IMG/VR virus record: IMGVR_UViG_3300031951_000003
Coordinates: 248,001-312,000 of that record
Length of the DNA: 64,000 bases
Source of the DNA: a virus
Strand: one strand, 5' to 3'
Below the pieces are notes generated by a model. The model saw only the letters and a list, made by a program, of their open reading frames with translations. It ran no database searches and was not told where the DNA came from. This document shows positions 15,024 to 25,100 of the stretch, piece after piece. A program made the position numbers and the translations under genes. The number at the start of each line of letters is the position of its first letter. The first letter of the stretch is position 1.

Positions 15024-16784
15024 TTAATCAATTCTCATTACGTAAAACCATTGGTCTTGAATTTTCACCTCATCAGCATTCCCATCGTAAGAATTAAGTG
15101 TTTGCCCAAATCCATCAGCATCTATCACCCCTTGTATAAATTCATCTTTGTCTATAAATTGTTCCCAGTCAATCCCATGCTCATTTAAAAAACCTTCGGG
15201 GTCTCTCATAACATCATCAACTAATTCATCAACTTTTTCTTCAACCAAATCATCAGGGAATTCTCCATCAGGGTCGTTCTCAATATCATCGATTTCATCC
15301 TGATATTCTACTATCAATTCACTTAGTTCATCTATTTTATCTTGAATCGAATCATCATCTCCCCCGTCCCCAATTAGTTCCTCAAATCTCTCAATTTCTA
15401 CTTCGGTTCTTTTTATTCTCATTTTGAGAATTTCGATTTCTTCTTTTTGTTTGGAAGATAATTGTCTCTCACTTTCATCCAAATAAACCTCAGGATTTTG
15501 ATATACATCGTCCCCTAAGTAGTCTCTTGCATAGTCCGCGACTTGTTCATCGTCAATGAAACCTCTCGCAAACCCACTACTGAAACCGCCATAACCAATA
15601 TCGTCAATTAATGAATCCACCCTTTCCTCACAACTTGATTGCATTTCACCCTCCGTTCCCACCGCATATTTTCTATCACTCAAACCTGCATCTATTACCT
15701 CAAATTCCGTGCAATCATAATACTCTCCTGTGGGTATTATGTTGTATACATCAATTTTTTCCTCTAATTCATTCAACTCATCCTCTAAGTCACTGATTTC
15801 GTCTAAAATGTCTGTTTCTACTTCCTCACTATTATCGTATTGGTTTTTAAGTCTCTCGATTTCATCTTTAAGTCTCTGAATTTCTATTCTGTCCTCATTT
15901 GTCAACGCTGAAACGTCACTTGTGTCAACCAACCAATCTAAAAGGGCGTGGGCTTTCAAACCCTCTTCAGGACAATCGGGACCAAGAGCCCATTCATTTT
16001 CCATCCTTCTCTCCTCAGCATCGTCTCTCATTTGCCTTAATATTCTTGCTTGTCTTAGTGCTTCTTGTCTCTCTTTTTCTTTTTTCGCGGCTTCTTTGTC
16101 ATTAAAAATCTTTATTTGTTCAGAATACTCTGAGTTCATGTATTCAGTTATCTGATTAATTATCTCATTGTATTTAGCGGTGCCCACATGAGCAGGATAT
16201 ATATTTGTTTGTTGGTCTGTGGCCGTGAAAAAACTTTTGTTACCGTCAAATTTGTTGAGCAAGGCTACTTTGTAGAATGGGTCAGATGAATCAGCACTTC
16301 TATCTAAAATATAAAACAATTTACCCTCTGTGTTATAATAATTGAATTGGTGGTCTGAACTTGCCACGGTGCACCACTTTGTTCCTTTACCGTAATAGCA
16401 TGAAGCCTGATGTGTTTGAGGATTCACAACAAAAAATCTTCCATCATCGAAAACAACTTTACCACCCTCAACTTGTTTATAATCTCTTCTTGGTCTGTTC
16501 GCATATTTTTGTAATTCATCACTGAGTTCGGAAACACTTTTATATGAATTAATATCAGTTTTAGGTAGGTTTGATGAAATCTTATCAAATTCTCTAAGTT
16601 TTCTGACTAAGTCTTGAAAGTTAGATTCAAAGTTCATCACCTCAAAGTTTTTGGCAACCCAATCCCAAAATTTTTGAGGAACGTTATCAATGATTTTTTT
16701 CAATTGCTCCTCAGAAAATTTCGTTCCATACTTAGCTTTGAGTTCTTCTGATTTGTTTTCTAATATTAATTCTAAAATTTTCAT
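15024..16784 (-). CDS. GTKWCT-domain phage protein with coiled coils
   Basis: 586 residues. ATG at 16784 is preceded by a TTG that is probably not used. Residues about 110-175 hold a conserved-looking module: FFVVNPQTHQASCYYG then GTKWCT (134-139), NYY and LFYILDR. A related module occurs in the gene at 31664. The rest is two long acidic coiled-coil regions (about 215-345 and 430-500) and a Gly/Asp-rich C-terminus. The start MKILELILE ends in I-x-E, like a capsid-targeting peptide. Function unknown; the invariant Trp-Cys-Thr suggests a catalytic or binding pocket. Confidence 0.75.
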   Translation of the reverse strand: MKILELILENKSEELKAKYGTKFSEEQLKKIIDNVPQKFWDWVAKNFEVMNFESNFQDLVRKLREFDKISSNLPKTDINSYKSVSELSDELQKYANRPRRDYKQVEGGKVVFDDGRFFVVNPQTHQASCYYGKGTKWCTVASSDHQFNYYNTEGKLFYILDRSADSSDPFYKVALLNKFDGNKSFFTATDQQTNIYPAHVGTAKYNEIINQITEYMNSEYSEQIKIFNDKEAAKKEKERQEALRQARILRQMRDDAEERRMENEWALGPDCPEEGLKAHALLDWLVDTSDVSALTNEDRIEIQRLKDEIERLKNQYDNSEEVETDILDEISDLEDELNELEEKIDVYNIIPTGEYYDCTEFEVIDAGLSDRKYAVGTEGEMQSSCEERVDSLIDDIGYGGFSSGFARGFIDDEQVADYARDYLGDDVYQNPEVYLDESERQLSSKQKEEIEILKMRIKRTEVEIERFEELIGDGGDDDSIQDKIDELSELIVEYQDEIDDIENDPDGEFPDDLVEEKVDELVDDVMRDPEGFLNEHGIDWEQFIDKDEFIQGVIDADGFGQTLNSYDGNADEVKIQDQWFYVMRID

Positions 16785-16871
16785 CAAGTTTTCTTTAATA
16801 AATATCTTTTTTTAATTATAATTGGTTGGAAGTAATATTTATATAAATAAAAACTAAAAAATCTTTTTACC

Positions 16872-17051
16872 ATGGGATGCGGATGTAAAAACAAACAGAA
16901 TACCTCGCCTGAAGCTCAAAAGCTAGCTCAAGAGGCAGTTCAAAAAACAATTATGACCAAAAATCAAGAATTGAAAGAAACAGTTAAAAAAACTGTTGAA
17001 AAATATTATAACACCAACAAAGGACAAACTAACGGATACATTAGGGACTAA
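16872..17051 (+). CDS. Small Cys-containing helical protein, 59 aa
   Basis: Starts MGCGCKNKQN, then a helical Lys/Glu/Gln stretch. The CxC pair could bind metal. A TATTTATA element lies 28 bases upstream and a strong terminator 28 bases downstream, so it appears to be a single-gene transcription unit. Short proteins beginning MGCGCK occur in related large phages by recollection; no function is known to me. Confidence 0.7.
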   Translation: MGCGCKNKQNTSPEAQKLAQEAVQKTIMTKNQELKETVKKTVEKYYNTNKGQTNGYIRD

Positions 17052-17078
17052 TATGTCCACTTCACAAAAAAATAATTC

Positions 17079-17104
17079 AAGGGACAAAATTTGTCCCTTT
17101 TTTT
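17079..17104 (+). terminator. Rho-independent terminator, plus strand
   Basis: AAGGGACAAA pairs perfectly with the following TTTGTCCCTT (17079-17100), directly followed by TTTT. It ends the 59-aa gene unit and overlaps the GTATTTATA motif of the next gene. Confidence 0.85.
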
Positions 17105-17113
17105 GTATTTATA
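17105..17113 (+). promoter_or_regulatory. GTATTTATA motif four bases before a start codon
   Basis: TTGTATTTATA ends four bases before ATG 17118. The upstream terminator leaves no room for another promoter, so this motif itself is the best candidate promoter for the three-gene unit 17118-19754, implying an almost leaderless mRNA. Confidence 0.55.
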
Positions 17114-17117
17114 TGAT

Positions 17118-18128
17118 ATGGAAAATGAATATTCTATACGTGGTTTCTTGGAATCATTCAATAATAATGACTTGGATGTAAAAAAATATTTTGGTGATTA
17201 TGAAACATGGTTCAATGTGTTGAAGAAAAGAGGTTTGATGGGTGAAATCGACCCGAAGAATGCTGCGGGTTCCGAAGATTGGCAAAATGAATATCTTTTG
17301 TGGTTATACGATAATGATAGAGAAAAATATTACAAATGGATGAATGAGATTTTATCTGATGTTGTAATAGAAGGTAAAGATGTTTATTGGCAAGGTGACA
17401 GAGTTGATTTAGCAATTTTATTTTGTGATGATAGAAGAGACGGTCCGAGTAGAGATACAATTGAAAGTATTTTAGTTGGTGAGGATGTTTTCGAACCTTA
17501 TTGGGACACAACCGATGATGTTTACAGAGATGTCATTGAAGAACTAACCAAAGAGAATTTAGAAATTTTTAAAGAAAGGATTGTTAAAGAATTATCAGGT
17601 CAACAGTTGAGTCCTGATACGGAAGAAATGGAGTTAATAGCCACTGAGCAAGGACATGAAAATTATTGGACTATAGATTCAGAAAATGTGACGAGAATAA
17701 TCGACGATGAGGAGTCCATGAATAGTTTACTAAAAGATGAGCTTGCCGATGTAAAATCTGATTTATACTCTGTTCATTCTAATTCATATAATTCTGCTTA
17801 CGAAAGTGAGGTATATAATAGCATTTTCAATAAATTGGATGAATATTTCAACACCGAAAAAAAACAATGGATAAATGTTCCCCACCCATACAAAAAAGAA
17901 ACTGTGGTTGAAAAATTCAAAATACCAATATATGATTTCGAAGGTATCGTGAATGATTTTTTACATTCTAACAAAGGTTATGGAAATTCAGGAACACTTG
18001 ATTACCATGGAAGTTTTATAGAAATAATTAGGGAAGAAAAGGATTGTCTCAGATTGTGGTTTCCTGATTACCCTGACTCAAGATTGCTTGACAAAAACAT
18101 AAATGAAATATTTTCTGATTATTTTTAA
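17118..18128 (+). CDS. Hypothetical acidic protein, 336 aa
   Basis: Start chosen at 17118, after the promoter-like motif. The protein is acidic and helical, rich in Asp, Glu and Tyr, without signal peptide or recognised motif. The stop shares one base with the start of the next gene, so the three genes to 19754 form a coupled unit. The N-terminus ends its first helix in F-L-E, near the (L/I)-x-E pattern of its neighbours. Function unknown. Confidence 0.75.
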   Translation: MENEYSIRGFLESFNNNDLDVKKYFGDYETWFNVLKKRGLMGEIDPKNAAGSEDWQNEYLLWLYDNDREKYYKWMNEILSDVVIEGKDVYWQGDRVDLAILFCDDRRDGPSRDTIESILVGEDVFEPYWDTTDDVYRDVIEELTKENLEIFKERIVKELSGQQLSPDTEEMELIATEQGHENYWTIDSENVTRIIDDEESMNSLLKDELADVKSDLYSVHSNSYNSAYESEVYNSIFNKLDEYFNTEKKQWINVPHPYKKETVVEKFKIPIYDFEGIVNDFLHSNKGYGNSGTLDYHGSFIEIIREEKDCLRLWFPDYPDSRLLDKNINEIFSDYF

Positions 18129-18910
18129 TGGCTTACGTAAAATACATATTAGTTGAACAAAGAGGCTTTACTCCAAGAAAAACTCCTCCACCAAACATCA
18201 AAAATATTTTATCCCAAATAGAACTTTTCGAGATGTATCCAAAGATTTTTGCTCTTGTCATCAAAGACGACAAATTAAGAGCAAGAGTTTTTATGAGGTA
18301 TCAGGAGTTTTATGAGTCAGATTCCGAGACATTTAGAGGAAAAGGTTTCAAATGGTATGACTACGTGAAACATTACAAGAAAAAGACCAAGAAAGATTAT
18401 TTCTCTTATCATGAAGATTGGGCAGGTTATAATATCCCTTGTAACTCAATTGAATCTTGTATGAAAGTTATTCCAGACGTAAATTTTTATGATTTGATAA
18501 TGTTTAGTGTAATAGATACGATTAGAACGTTAGTAGGTGGAGAGGATTTCTATTTAATTGGTATTGACCAAAGTAATGGTGAAGACCCTTCACTTATTTT
18601 TCACGAAGTAGCACATGGTCTTTGGTTTTCATCTCCAATTTATAAGAACAAACAAATGAAAAACATAGAAAGACTCGAGCCAAATGTAAGAGAATCGGTA
18701 GCAAGAAAAATAACTGGTATGGGATATGGAGAAAATGTGGTAGATGATGAGATTCAAGCCTATTTATCTACAGGGATAGGAGATAACATGACAAGAATCA
18801 AAAACATCAAACAAGCTCAATTACCTTTCAAACAAGTATTTGATTCTTATACAGGTAAAATCAAACCTAATAAAATAAACATAGATTGGAGGACTGATTT
18901 GAATGCCTAA
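18128..18910 (+). CDS. HExxH zinc metalloprotease-like protein
   Basis: 260 residues. HEVAH at 159-163 is a zincin active-site motif, and DEIQAYLS (Glu208) about 45 residues later fits the third zinc ligand of gluzincins. There is no signal peptide. The start MAYVKYILVE ends in L-x-E, like capsid-targeting peptides. It is followed with an eight-base overlap by a second HExxH gene. It may act in virion maturation or on a host target after injection; substrate unknown. Confidence 0.75.
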   Translation: MAYVKYILVEQRGFTPRKTPPPNIKNILSQIELFEMYPKIFALVIKDDKLRARVFMRYQEFYESDSETFRGKGFKWYDYVKHYKKKTKKDYFSYHEDWAGYNIPCNSIESCMKVIPDVNFYDLIMFSVIDTIRTLVGGEDFYLIGIDQSNGEDPSLIFHEVAHGLWFSSPIYKNKQMKNIERLEPNVRESVARKITGMGYGENVVDDEIQAYLSTGIGDNMTRIKNIKQAQLPFKQVFDSYTGKIKPNKINIDWRTDLNA

Positions 18911-19754
18911 ATTCATCAACATATTATCCGATATTTTATCTGAAGCTAAAAGATATAAATTCACACCTGAATTACTACAAAAAATTAATTCGGTCGTAGA
19001 AAACCTTTGGAATGACCGAAACAAAAATTACGGTAATAAGAAAGAGGTTGTTGATGTTATCCCCTTCAAAACTGCAAATGGTGTTGACGGTTTGGTAAAA
19101 GTGATTGTTAATCCAAGATTGAAATACTTGGGATTTATGGGAACTAAACCGAGTAAATCTTATGACCCCGCAGACATTTATATCGAGGTAAATCCAAAAT
19201 ATTACGAATCTAAGAAAAATCTTTATCTTACAATCTATCATGAGATGATACACGCCAGTGACCCAACTCAAAGTAGTTCTTGGTCTCCAAAATATATGTT
19301 GAGCTATGATGAAAAGTCTGATGAAAAGTATTGGGGTCATCCAATAGAATTCTTTGCGATATCAAATGAGTTCTTGGAAGGTCTTGTAAGAGAATTTGAA
19401 AGAAGAGCAAAAAGATTAAGAAAAATTGAAAACAAAGAGATTTTGGATAAGTCTTTGAAAAATATTCTCAACTATTTTGCCAAGGGTGAGCCATTAAATA
19501 AGCTCAGTCAAGACATTCTTTTCAGAATCAATGACGAACACGTAGGACAAGATTCATTCAAAGTTCTTAAGAATCTGACCGCAGATATGCCCCATTTGGC
19601 GGACTTACTTCCTGAAAGAGGTGAGGAACCATATTATTTACACTATGTCGAATTGATTAAGAAATTTAATCCTGAAATATGGAAAAAGTTCCTAAGTATG
19701 TTCTACAATACAACTTTCGAGATTAGAGACATTATCAACAAAAACTATAAATAA
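18903..19754 (+). CDS. HExxH zinc metalloprotease-like protein
   Basis: 283 residues. HEMIH at 113-117 with GHPIEFFA (Glu149) as a likely third ligand gives a zincin-type site; HASDP after the motif resembles SprT- or reprolysin-like small proteases. The C-terminal half is helical. N-terminus MPKFINILSDILSE ends in L-x-E. It ends at a bidirectional terminator shared with the collagen-like genes coming the other way. It is not clearly related in sequence to the previous gene outside the zinc motif. Confidence 0.75.
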   Translation: MPKFINILSDILSEAKRYKFTPELLQKINSVVENLWNDRNKNYGNKKEVVDVIPFKTANGVDGLVKVIVNPRLKYLGFMGTKPSKSYDPADIYIEVNPKYYESKKNLYLTIYHEMIHASDPTQSSSWSPKYMLSYDEKSDEKYWGHPIEFFAISNEFLEGLVREFERRAKRLRKIENKEILDKSLKNILNYFAKGEPLNKLSQDILFRINDEHVGQDSFKVLKNLTADMPHLADLLPERGEEPYYLHYVELIKKFNPEIWKKFLSMFYNTTFEIRDIINKNYK

Positions 19755-19784
19755 AAAAAAGGGATTTTTAAATCCCTTTTTTTC
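19751..19784. terminator. Bidirectional terminator
   Basis: AAAAAAAGGGATTT pairs with AAATCCCTTTTTTT around a two-base loop, giving a T-run on both strands. It lies between the plus-strand protease gene (stop 19754) and the minus-strand collagen gene (stop 19768), whose stop is within the stem. Confidence 0.85.
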
Positions 19785-22110
19785 CGCTTGCTAACATTTC
19801 CAATTTTTCTAATTTCCTTTCATGGAAATCTAAAAGGGTGGATTGTTCTTTGATTGCCTCTAAACAAGCTGATATAATCGTTTCAAATCTTATTGATAAC
19901 ATTGTGGTTTCTGGGTCTTCATAAACGAGTTCAGGAAATACCAACTGCAACTCTTGTGCAATAAAACCTATCTGAAGTAACTCGGGTCTTTCATCATCTT
20001 TTATTAGATGGTAGGAAACACCTCTAGTCTTTAATATTTTGTCCAAACTATCTGTAATTGGTCTGATATTAGTTTTGAACCTTAAATCCGATGGTCCAGG
20101 TGCACCTGATGCACCTTGTGCCCCTGTTGGTCCTGTGCCACCTTGTGGACCAGTTCCACCACCTCCACCTTGAGCACCTTGTGGACCTGTTCCTCCTGTT
20201 CCACCACCAGTCCCTTGAGCACCTTGATTACCCGTAGGACCGGTTGGTCCTCCAGGACCTTGAGCACCTTGTGCACCTTGGTTTCCATTACCTTGTGATG
20301 GACCTTGGGCTCCTTGAGAACCAGTTCCACCTCCTCCACCAGGAGGTCCTGTGTGACCTTGAGCTCCCTGTGGACCTCGGTTACCCGTTGGTCCGCCAGG
20401 ACCCTGAGCACCTTGTGCTCCGCCAGGACCCTGAGCACCTTGTCCACCTTGAGAACCTTGAGCTCCTTGAGCTCCTGTTGCACCACCACCACCTTGAGAA
20501 CCTTGTCCTCCCTGTGAACCTTGGGCTCCTTGGTTTCCACCACTGCCTTGAGCTCCTTGCGCACCTTGTCCTCCTGCCGGTCCTTGTGCTCCTTGGTTAC
20601 CTTTACCACCTTGAGCTCCTTGCGCACCTTGTCCTCCTGCCGGTCCTTGTGCTCCTTGGGCTCCTCCTGGGCCTTGAGCTCCTTGCGCACCTTGTCCTCC
20701 TGTTGGTCCCTGAGCTCCTTGGTTACCTTTACCACCTTGTGCTCCTTGAGCACCTTGTCCTCCTTGAGAACCTTGTGAACCTGTGGCACCTACAGGCCCC
20801 TGTGCTCCTTGTGCTCCCTGTCCACCTTGTGAACCTTGACCACCTTTGGCACCTTGTGAACCTTGTCCTCCTTGAGCTCCTTGTCCACCTGTTGGTCCTT
20901 GTGCTCCTTGATTACCACCCGAACCTTGCGCTCCTTGAGCTCCTTGTCCACCTGTTGGTCCTGTAGCACCCTTACCACCTTGAGAACCTTGTCCTCCTTG
21001 AGCTCCTTGTCCACCTGTTGGTCCTTGAGCTCCTTGATTACCACCCGAACCTTGCGCTCCTTGAGCTCCTTGTCCACCCTGTGAGCCTTGGGAACCTGTG
21101 GCACCCGCAGAACCTACTGGACCTTGTGCTCCTTGGCCTCCCTGCGAACCTTGTGAGCCCGTGGCCCCTTGTGCACCTACTGGCCCTTGAGCTCCCTGTC
21201 CACCTTGTGAACCTTGGGAACCTGTGGCTCCTGCTGAACCAACGGGACCCTGAGCTCCCTGTCCACCTTGTGAACCTTGTGAACCTATGGCACCTTGTGA
21301 ACCTTGTCCACCTTGAGCTCCTTGTCCTCCCTGTGAACCTTGGGAACCTGTAGCTCCTTGTGACCCAACTGGTCCTTGTGCTCCTTGACCTCCTTGTGAC
21401 CCTTGGGAACCAACCGCTCCCTGAGAACCTGTGGCACCTTGAGCACCTTGACCTCCTTGTGAACCCTGAGAACCTGTAGCACCTTGTGACCCTACCGGCC
21501 CTTGAGCACCTTGTCCACCTTGTGAACCCTGAGAACCGACCGCTCCCTGTGAACCTGTGGCACCTTGAGCACCTTGACCTCCTTGTGAACCCTGAGAACC
21601 AGTATCGCCTTGTGCACCTATTGCACCCTGAGCACCTTGACCACCTTGTGCGCCTTGTGGACCTACAGCACCTTGGGAACCTTGTGAGCCAGTAATACCT
21701 TGAGCCCCTGTTGGACCTTGTGCTCCTTGACCCCCTTGTGAACCTTGAGCACCTTGACCACCTGTCACTCCCTGGGAACCTTGATTTCCTTGAGCACCTT
21801 GTCCCCCTTGAAAACCAATACTACCTTGAGCACCAGTTGGTTCTCTATTACCAACCCATCCTGTAGAGTTGATAAGTGTTCCTGCTGAATTTTTTAAACT
21901 AGTTGTTATCTTGAGGTTACTATTGTAAGTTACAAATGAAGGTTTATCACTTCTCCAAGCAAGATAAACAATATTACTATTATCTGTCCAATGCAAATGT
22001 AGTAGTGGTGAATCGTCTTCAAGCTTCAAATATGTTGAGGTTGAGCCAGAATCAACGAATTCGACCGTGGGAAACGCATAATCAGGATATATTATTATAT
22101 TTTCAGACAC
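19768..22110 (-). CDS. Collagen-like fibre with S74 intramolecular chaperone
   Basis: 780 residues. An N-terminal beta domain (1-85) is followed by about 590 residues of uninterrupted Gly-X-Y triplets, mostly GAQ, GSQ, GGQ and GPT, and then a C-terminal S74 domain starting at SDLRFKTN with [15 protein letters not shown] and a final coiled coil. S74 domains trimerise fibres and then cut themselves off just before the Ser of the SD motif. The product is therefore expected to be a trimeric collagen-like tail fibre. It overlaps the upstream paralogue by eight bases. Base composition is much richer in GC than the neighbours because of the Gly/Ala/Gln codons. Confidence 0.92.
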   Translation of the reverse strand: MSENIIIYPDYAFPTVEFVDSGSTSTYLKLEDDSPLLHLHWTDNSNIVYLAWRSDKPSFVTYNSNLKITTSLKNSAGTLINSTGWVGNREPTGAQGSIGFQGGQGAQGNQGSQGVTGGQGAQGSQGGQGAQGPTGAQGITGSQGSQGAVGPQGAQGGQGAQGAIGAQGDTGSQGSQGGQGAQGATGSQGAVGSQGSQGGQGAQGPVGSQGATGSQGSQGGQGAQGATGSQGAVGSQGSQGGQGAQGPVGSQGATGSQGSQGGQGAQGGQGSQGAIGSQGSQGGQGAQGPVGSAGATGSQGSQGGQGAQGPVGAQGATGSQGSQGGQGAQGPVGSAGATGSQGSQGGQGAQGAQGSGGNQGAQGPTGGQGAQGGQGSQGGKGATGPTGGQGAQGAQGSGGNQGAQGPTGGQGAQGGQGSQGAKGGQGSQGGQGAQGAQGPVGATGSQGSQGGQGAQGAQGGKGNQGAQGPTGGQGAQGAQGPGGAQGAQGPAGGQGAQGAQGGKGNQGAQGPAGGQGAQGAQGSGGNQGAQGSQGGQGSQGGGGATGAQGAQGSQGGQGAQGPGGAQGAQGPGGPTGNRGPQGAQGHTGPPGGGGGTGSQGAQGPSQGNGNQGAQGAQGPGGPTGPTGNQGAQGTGGGTGGTGPQGAQGGGGGTGPQGGTGPTGAQGASGAPGPSDLRFKTNIRPITDSLDKILKTRGVSYHLIKDDERPELLQIGFIAQELQLVFPELVYEDPETTMLSIRFETIISACLEAIKEQSTLLDFHERKLEKLEMLASGKKGI

Positions 22111-25100
22111 TTAAATTATCTTTTAAAATTTTTATTCTCTCCATTATTGAGATTATTCTTTTCTGTTGTTCTTGAAGTGCACCAATACCCAAACTTACCA
22201 TAAGACCATATTCAACTGATTTAAAGCCCTCCTCGTCTGTCCAAACAACTTCTGGGACGATATCTTCAATTTGCTGTGCAATAAAACCTATTGTTTCACC
22301 AGTAAATGCACTTGGAAGAGATATTGCACGGTTCATTGATATTTTAGGATGGTCAACCCATTCGAATCTAACACCCTCAATACCTTTAACTTTTTCTAAT
22401 ACATTTGTTAAGGATTGAATATTATCTTTAAGTCTTTGGTCTGAAGGTGGACCCTGAGCTCCTTGAGCTCCTTGACCTCCTGTTGGACCAGTTCCACCCT
22501 GAGGACCTGTAGGTCCTACGTTACCTTGAGCACCTTGACCACCTTGGCCCCCACCTGAACCTGTAGCACCTTGGGCACCTTGACCCCCTTGACCACCACC
22601 CGAGCCTTGAGCCCCTTGGGCTCCCGTAGCTCCTGGTCCTCCACCAGGCCCCACTGCTCCTTGGGCACCTTGTCCTCCTGTTCCTCCTGTAGGTCCTGTT
22701 GGTCCCTGTGCTCCTTGGAATCCTGTTGCACCTCCCCCTCCTGTTCCACCTTGAGCCCCAACAGGACCCTGAGCGCCTTGAGCTCCCTGAGCACCACCCT
22801 GTGCTCCTTGAGCACCTGTGGAACCACCTCCACCTTGGCTTCCTTGAGCACCTGTAGTTCCACCTTGAGCTCCTTGAGCACCTGTTGGTCCTTGAGCACC
22901 TTGGTTACCTTGTGCACCTTGGTTACCACCTTGAGCTCCTTGGGCTCCTTGTGAACCTTGGACACCAGGAGCACCTTGTGCACCCGTATTTCCTCCTTGG
23001 GCTCCTTGAGCTCCTTGTGAACCTTGGACACCAGGAGCACCTTGTGCACCTGTTGAAGCTCCTTGAGCTCCCTGAGCCCCTTGAGAGCCCTGAACACCAG
23101 GAGCTCCCTGTGCTCCCGTTGAACCACCTTGAGCTCCTTGGGCTCCTTGGGCACCCTGATTACCTGTCGCACCTTGGGCACCTGTTGAACCACCTTGAGC
23201 ACCCTGTGAACCTTGTGCCCCTTGTGCTCCAGTATTACCTTGAGCTCCTGTATTGGCTCCTTGTGCTCCTTGAGCACCTTGTGGTCCTTGTGCACCTTGG
23301 TTTCCTTGTGCACCTGTATTGGCTCCTTGTGCTCCTTGAGAGCCTTGAGCTCCTTGAGCACCTGTATTACCTTGAGCTCCTGTATTGGCTCCTTGTGCAC
23401 CTTGAGCACCTTGTGGTCCTTGTGCACCTTGGTTTCCTTGTGCACCTGTTGAAGCACCCTGTGCACCTTGCGCTCCCTGTCCTCCTTGTGAGCCTTGACC
23501 ACCTTGAGCACCTGTTGTTCCTCCTTGGGCTCCTTGTGCTCCTGTTCCACCTTGAGCTCCTTGACCTCCTTGTGCCCCCGTGGTTCCCCCTTGGGCTCCT
23601 TGAGCACCCTGTCCTCCTTGTGAACCTTGAGCTCCTTGGGCTCCTGTTGTTCCTCCTTGTGCTCCTTGAGAACCTTGTGCACCTTGTGCTCCAGTTGAAC
23701 CCTGAGCACCTGTTGTTCCTCCTTGAGCTCCTTGAGCTCCTTGTCCTCCTTGTGCCCCCTGTGCACCCTGAGCACCTGTTGTTCCTCCTTGGGCTCCTTG
23801 TGCACCTTGTCCTCCTTGGGCTCCTTGTGCACCCTGAGCACCTGTATTAGCTCCCTGAGCTCCTTGTGAACCCTGTCCTCCTTGTGCTCCTTGAGCTCCT
23901 TGAGCACCAATTGTTCCACCTTGAGCACCTTGAGCACCTTGTCCTCCTTGTGCACCTTGTGAACCCTGAGCACCTGTGTTAGCTCCTTGAGCACCTTGAG
24001 CTCCTTGACCACCTTGAGCTCCTTGACCACCTTGAGCTCCCGTATCCGCTCCTTGAGCTCCCTGTGCTCCCTGTCCACCCGTAGCACCTTGAGCTCCTTG
24101 AGGTCCTATCGAACCTTGTGAACCTTGAGCACCTACATTTCCTATTGCTCCCTTAGCACCTTGAGAACCTTGCGCTCCTTGAGCACCTATTGACCCCTGA
24201 GAGCCTGTAGTTCCTGAAGCACCTTGTGCTCCTTGAGCACCGGTAAATCCAGATATACCCTCAGCAGGTCCTACCCATTCGCCAACTTCATTAATCATTT
24301 CTATACCACCCACATACAATCCATATATTCCTCCGGTGACCTTTGCACCATCAACGAGTAATTCAGCTCCGATAGTTGCTATGTTACTTTTTGTTGTTGA
24401 TGAAACTTGGATATTTCCAGAACCATTAACAGATAATTGTATTTTGTCCGCGGATGAAATCCCTTCAAATTCCATATGAGGGTTAGGGTTTCCACCACTT
24501 TTACCATTGGGATATATTATAACGTCAGACATTAATTAAGAAGGTTTTCAAGTTCATTTATTTGTTTTTCGATATCTGATATAAATACTTGTTGCTCTTT
24601 AATACCTTCAATCAAAACGGCGTTCATTCTATTATATTCAACAGTATAAAAACCATCAGAACCGATTTTAACTACTGTCGGGAAAAATTCTTTAACATTT
24701 TGAGCTATCAGACCAATCGAGTGAAGCTTGTTATTGTTTAATCTTTTAATGTAATCGCTTTTCGTCAACTTTTCATTCCAATCGTATTCTACGACTCTAA
24801 GTTCAAGAATTTTTTCAAGTGTATTATCAAGTGATTTAACATTATATTTGACTCTTCTATCAGAGCAGCTGCCCCCGTATGTAAAATAACCATTGAAGTT
24901 AGTAGAACCATAATACAAATATGTAACACCAATCGTAATTGAACCATAGGTCCACTGAAATGTTGAGTTTTGACAAGTTGTAACATCTGAAGCGAGTTGG
25001 ATGCTAAAATTTGCTTGCCAGTTAATATCTTGGGAATAAACTGTTCTGTTTTGACATGCCCCCGCGTTTACACAAATGGCGTAATAAGAATCACCACATA

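Noticed and set aside
18903-19754. Prohead protease (gp21-like)
   Set aside because: gp21 proteases are serine enzymes with a different fold; this one has a zinc HExxH site.
22885-23850. Long plus-strand frames over the collagen genes (up to 321 codons)
   Set aside because: They are shadows of Gly-X-Y repeats: low complexity, no starts with signals, and the minus-strand frames end in true S74 domains.
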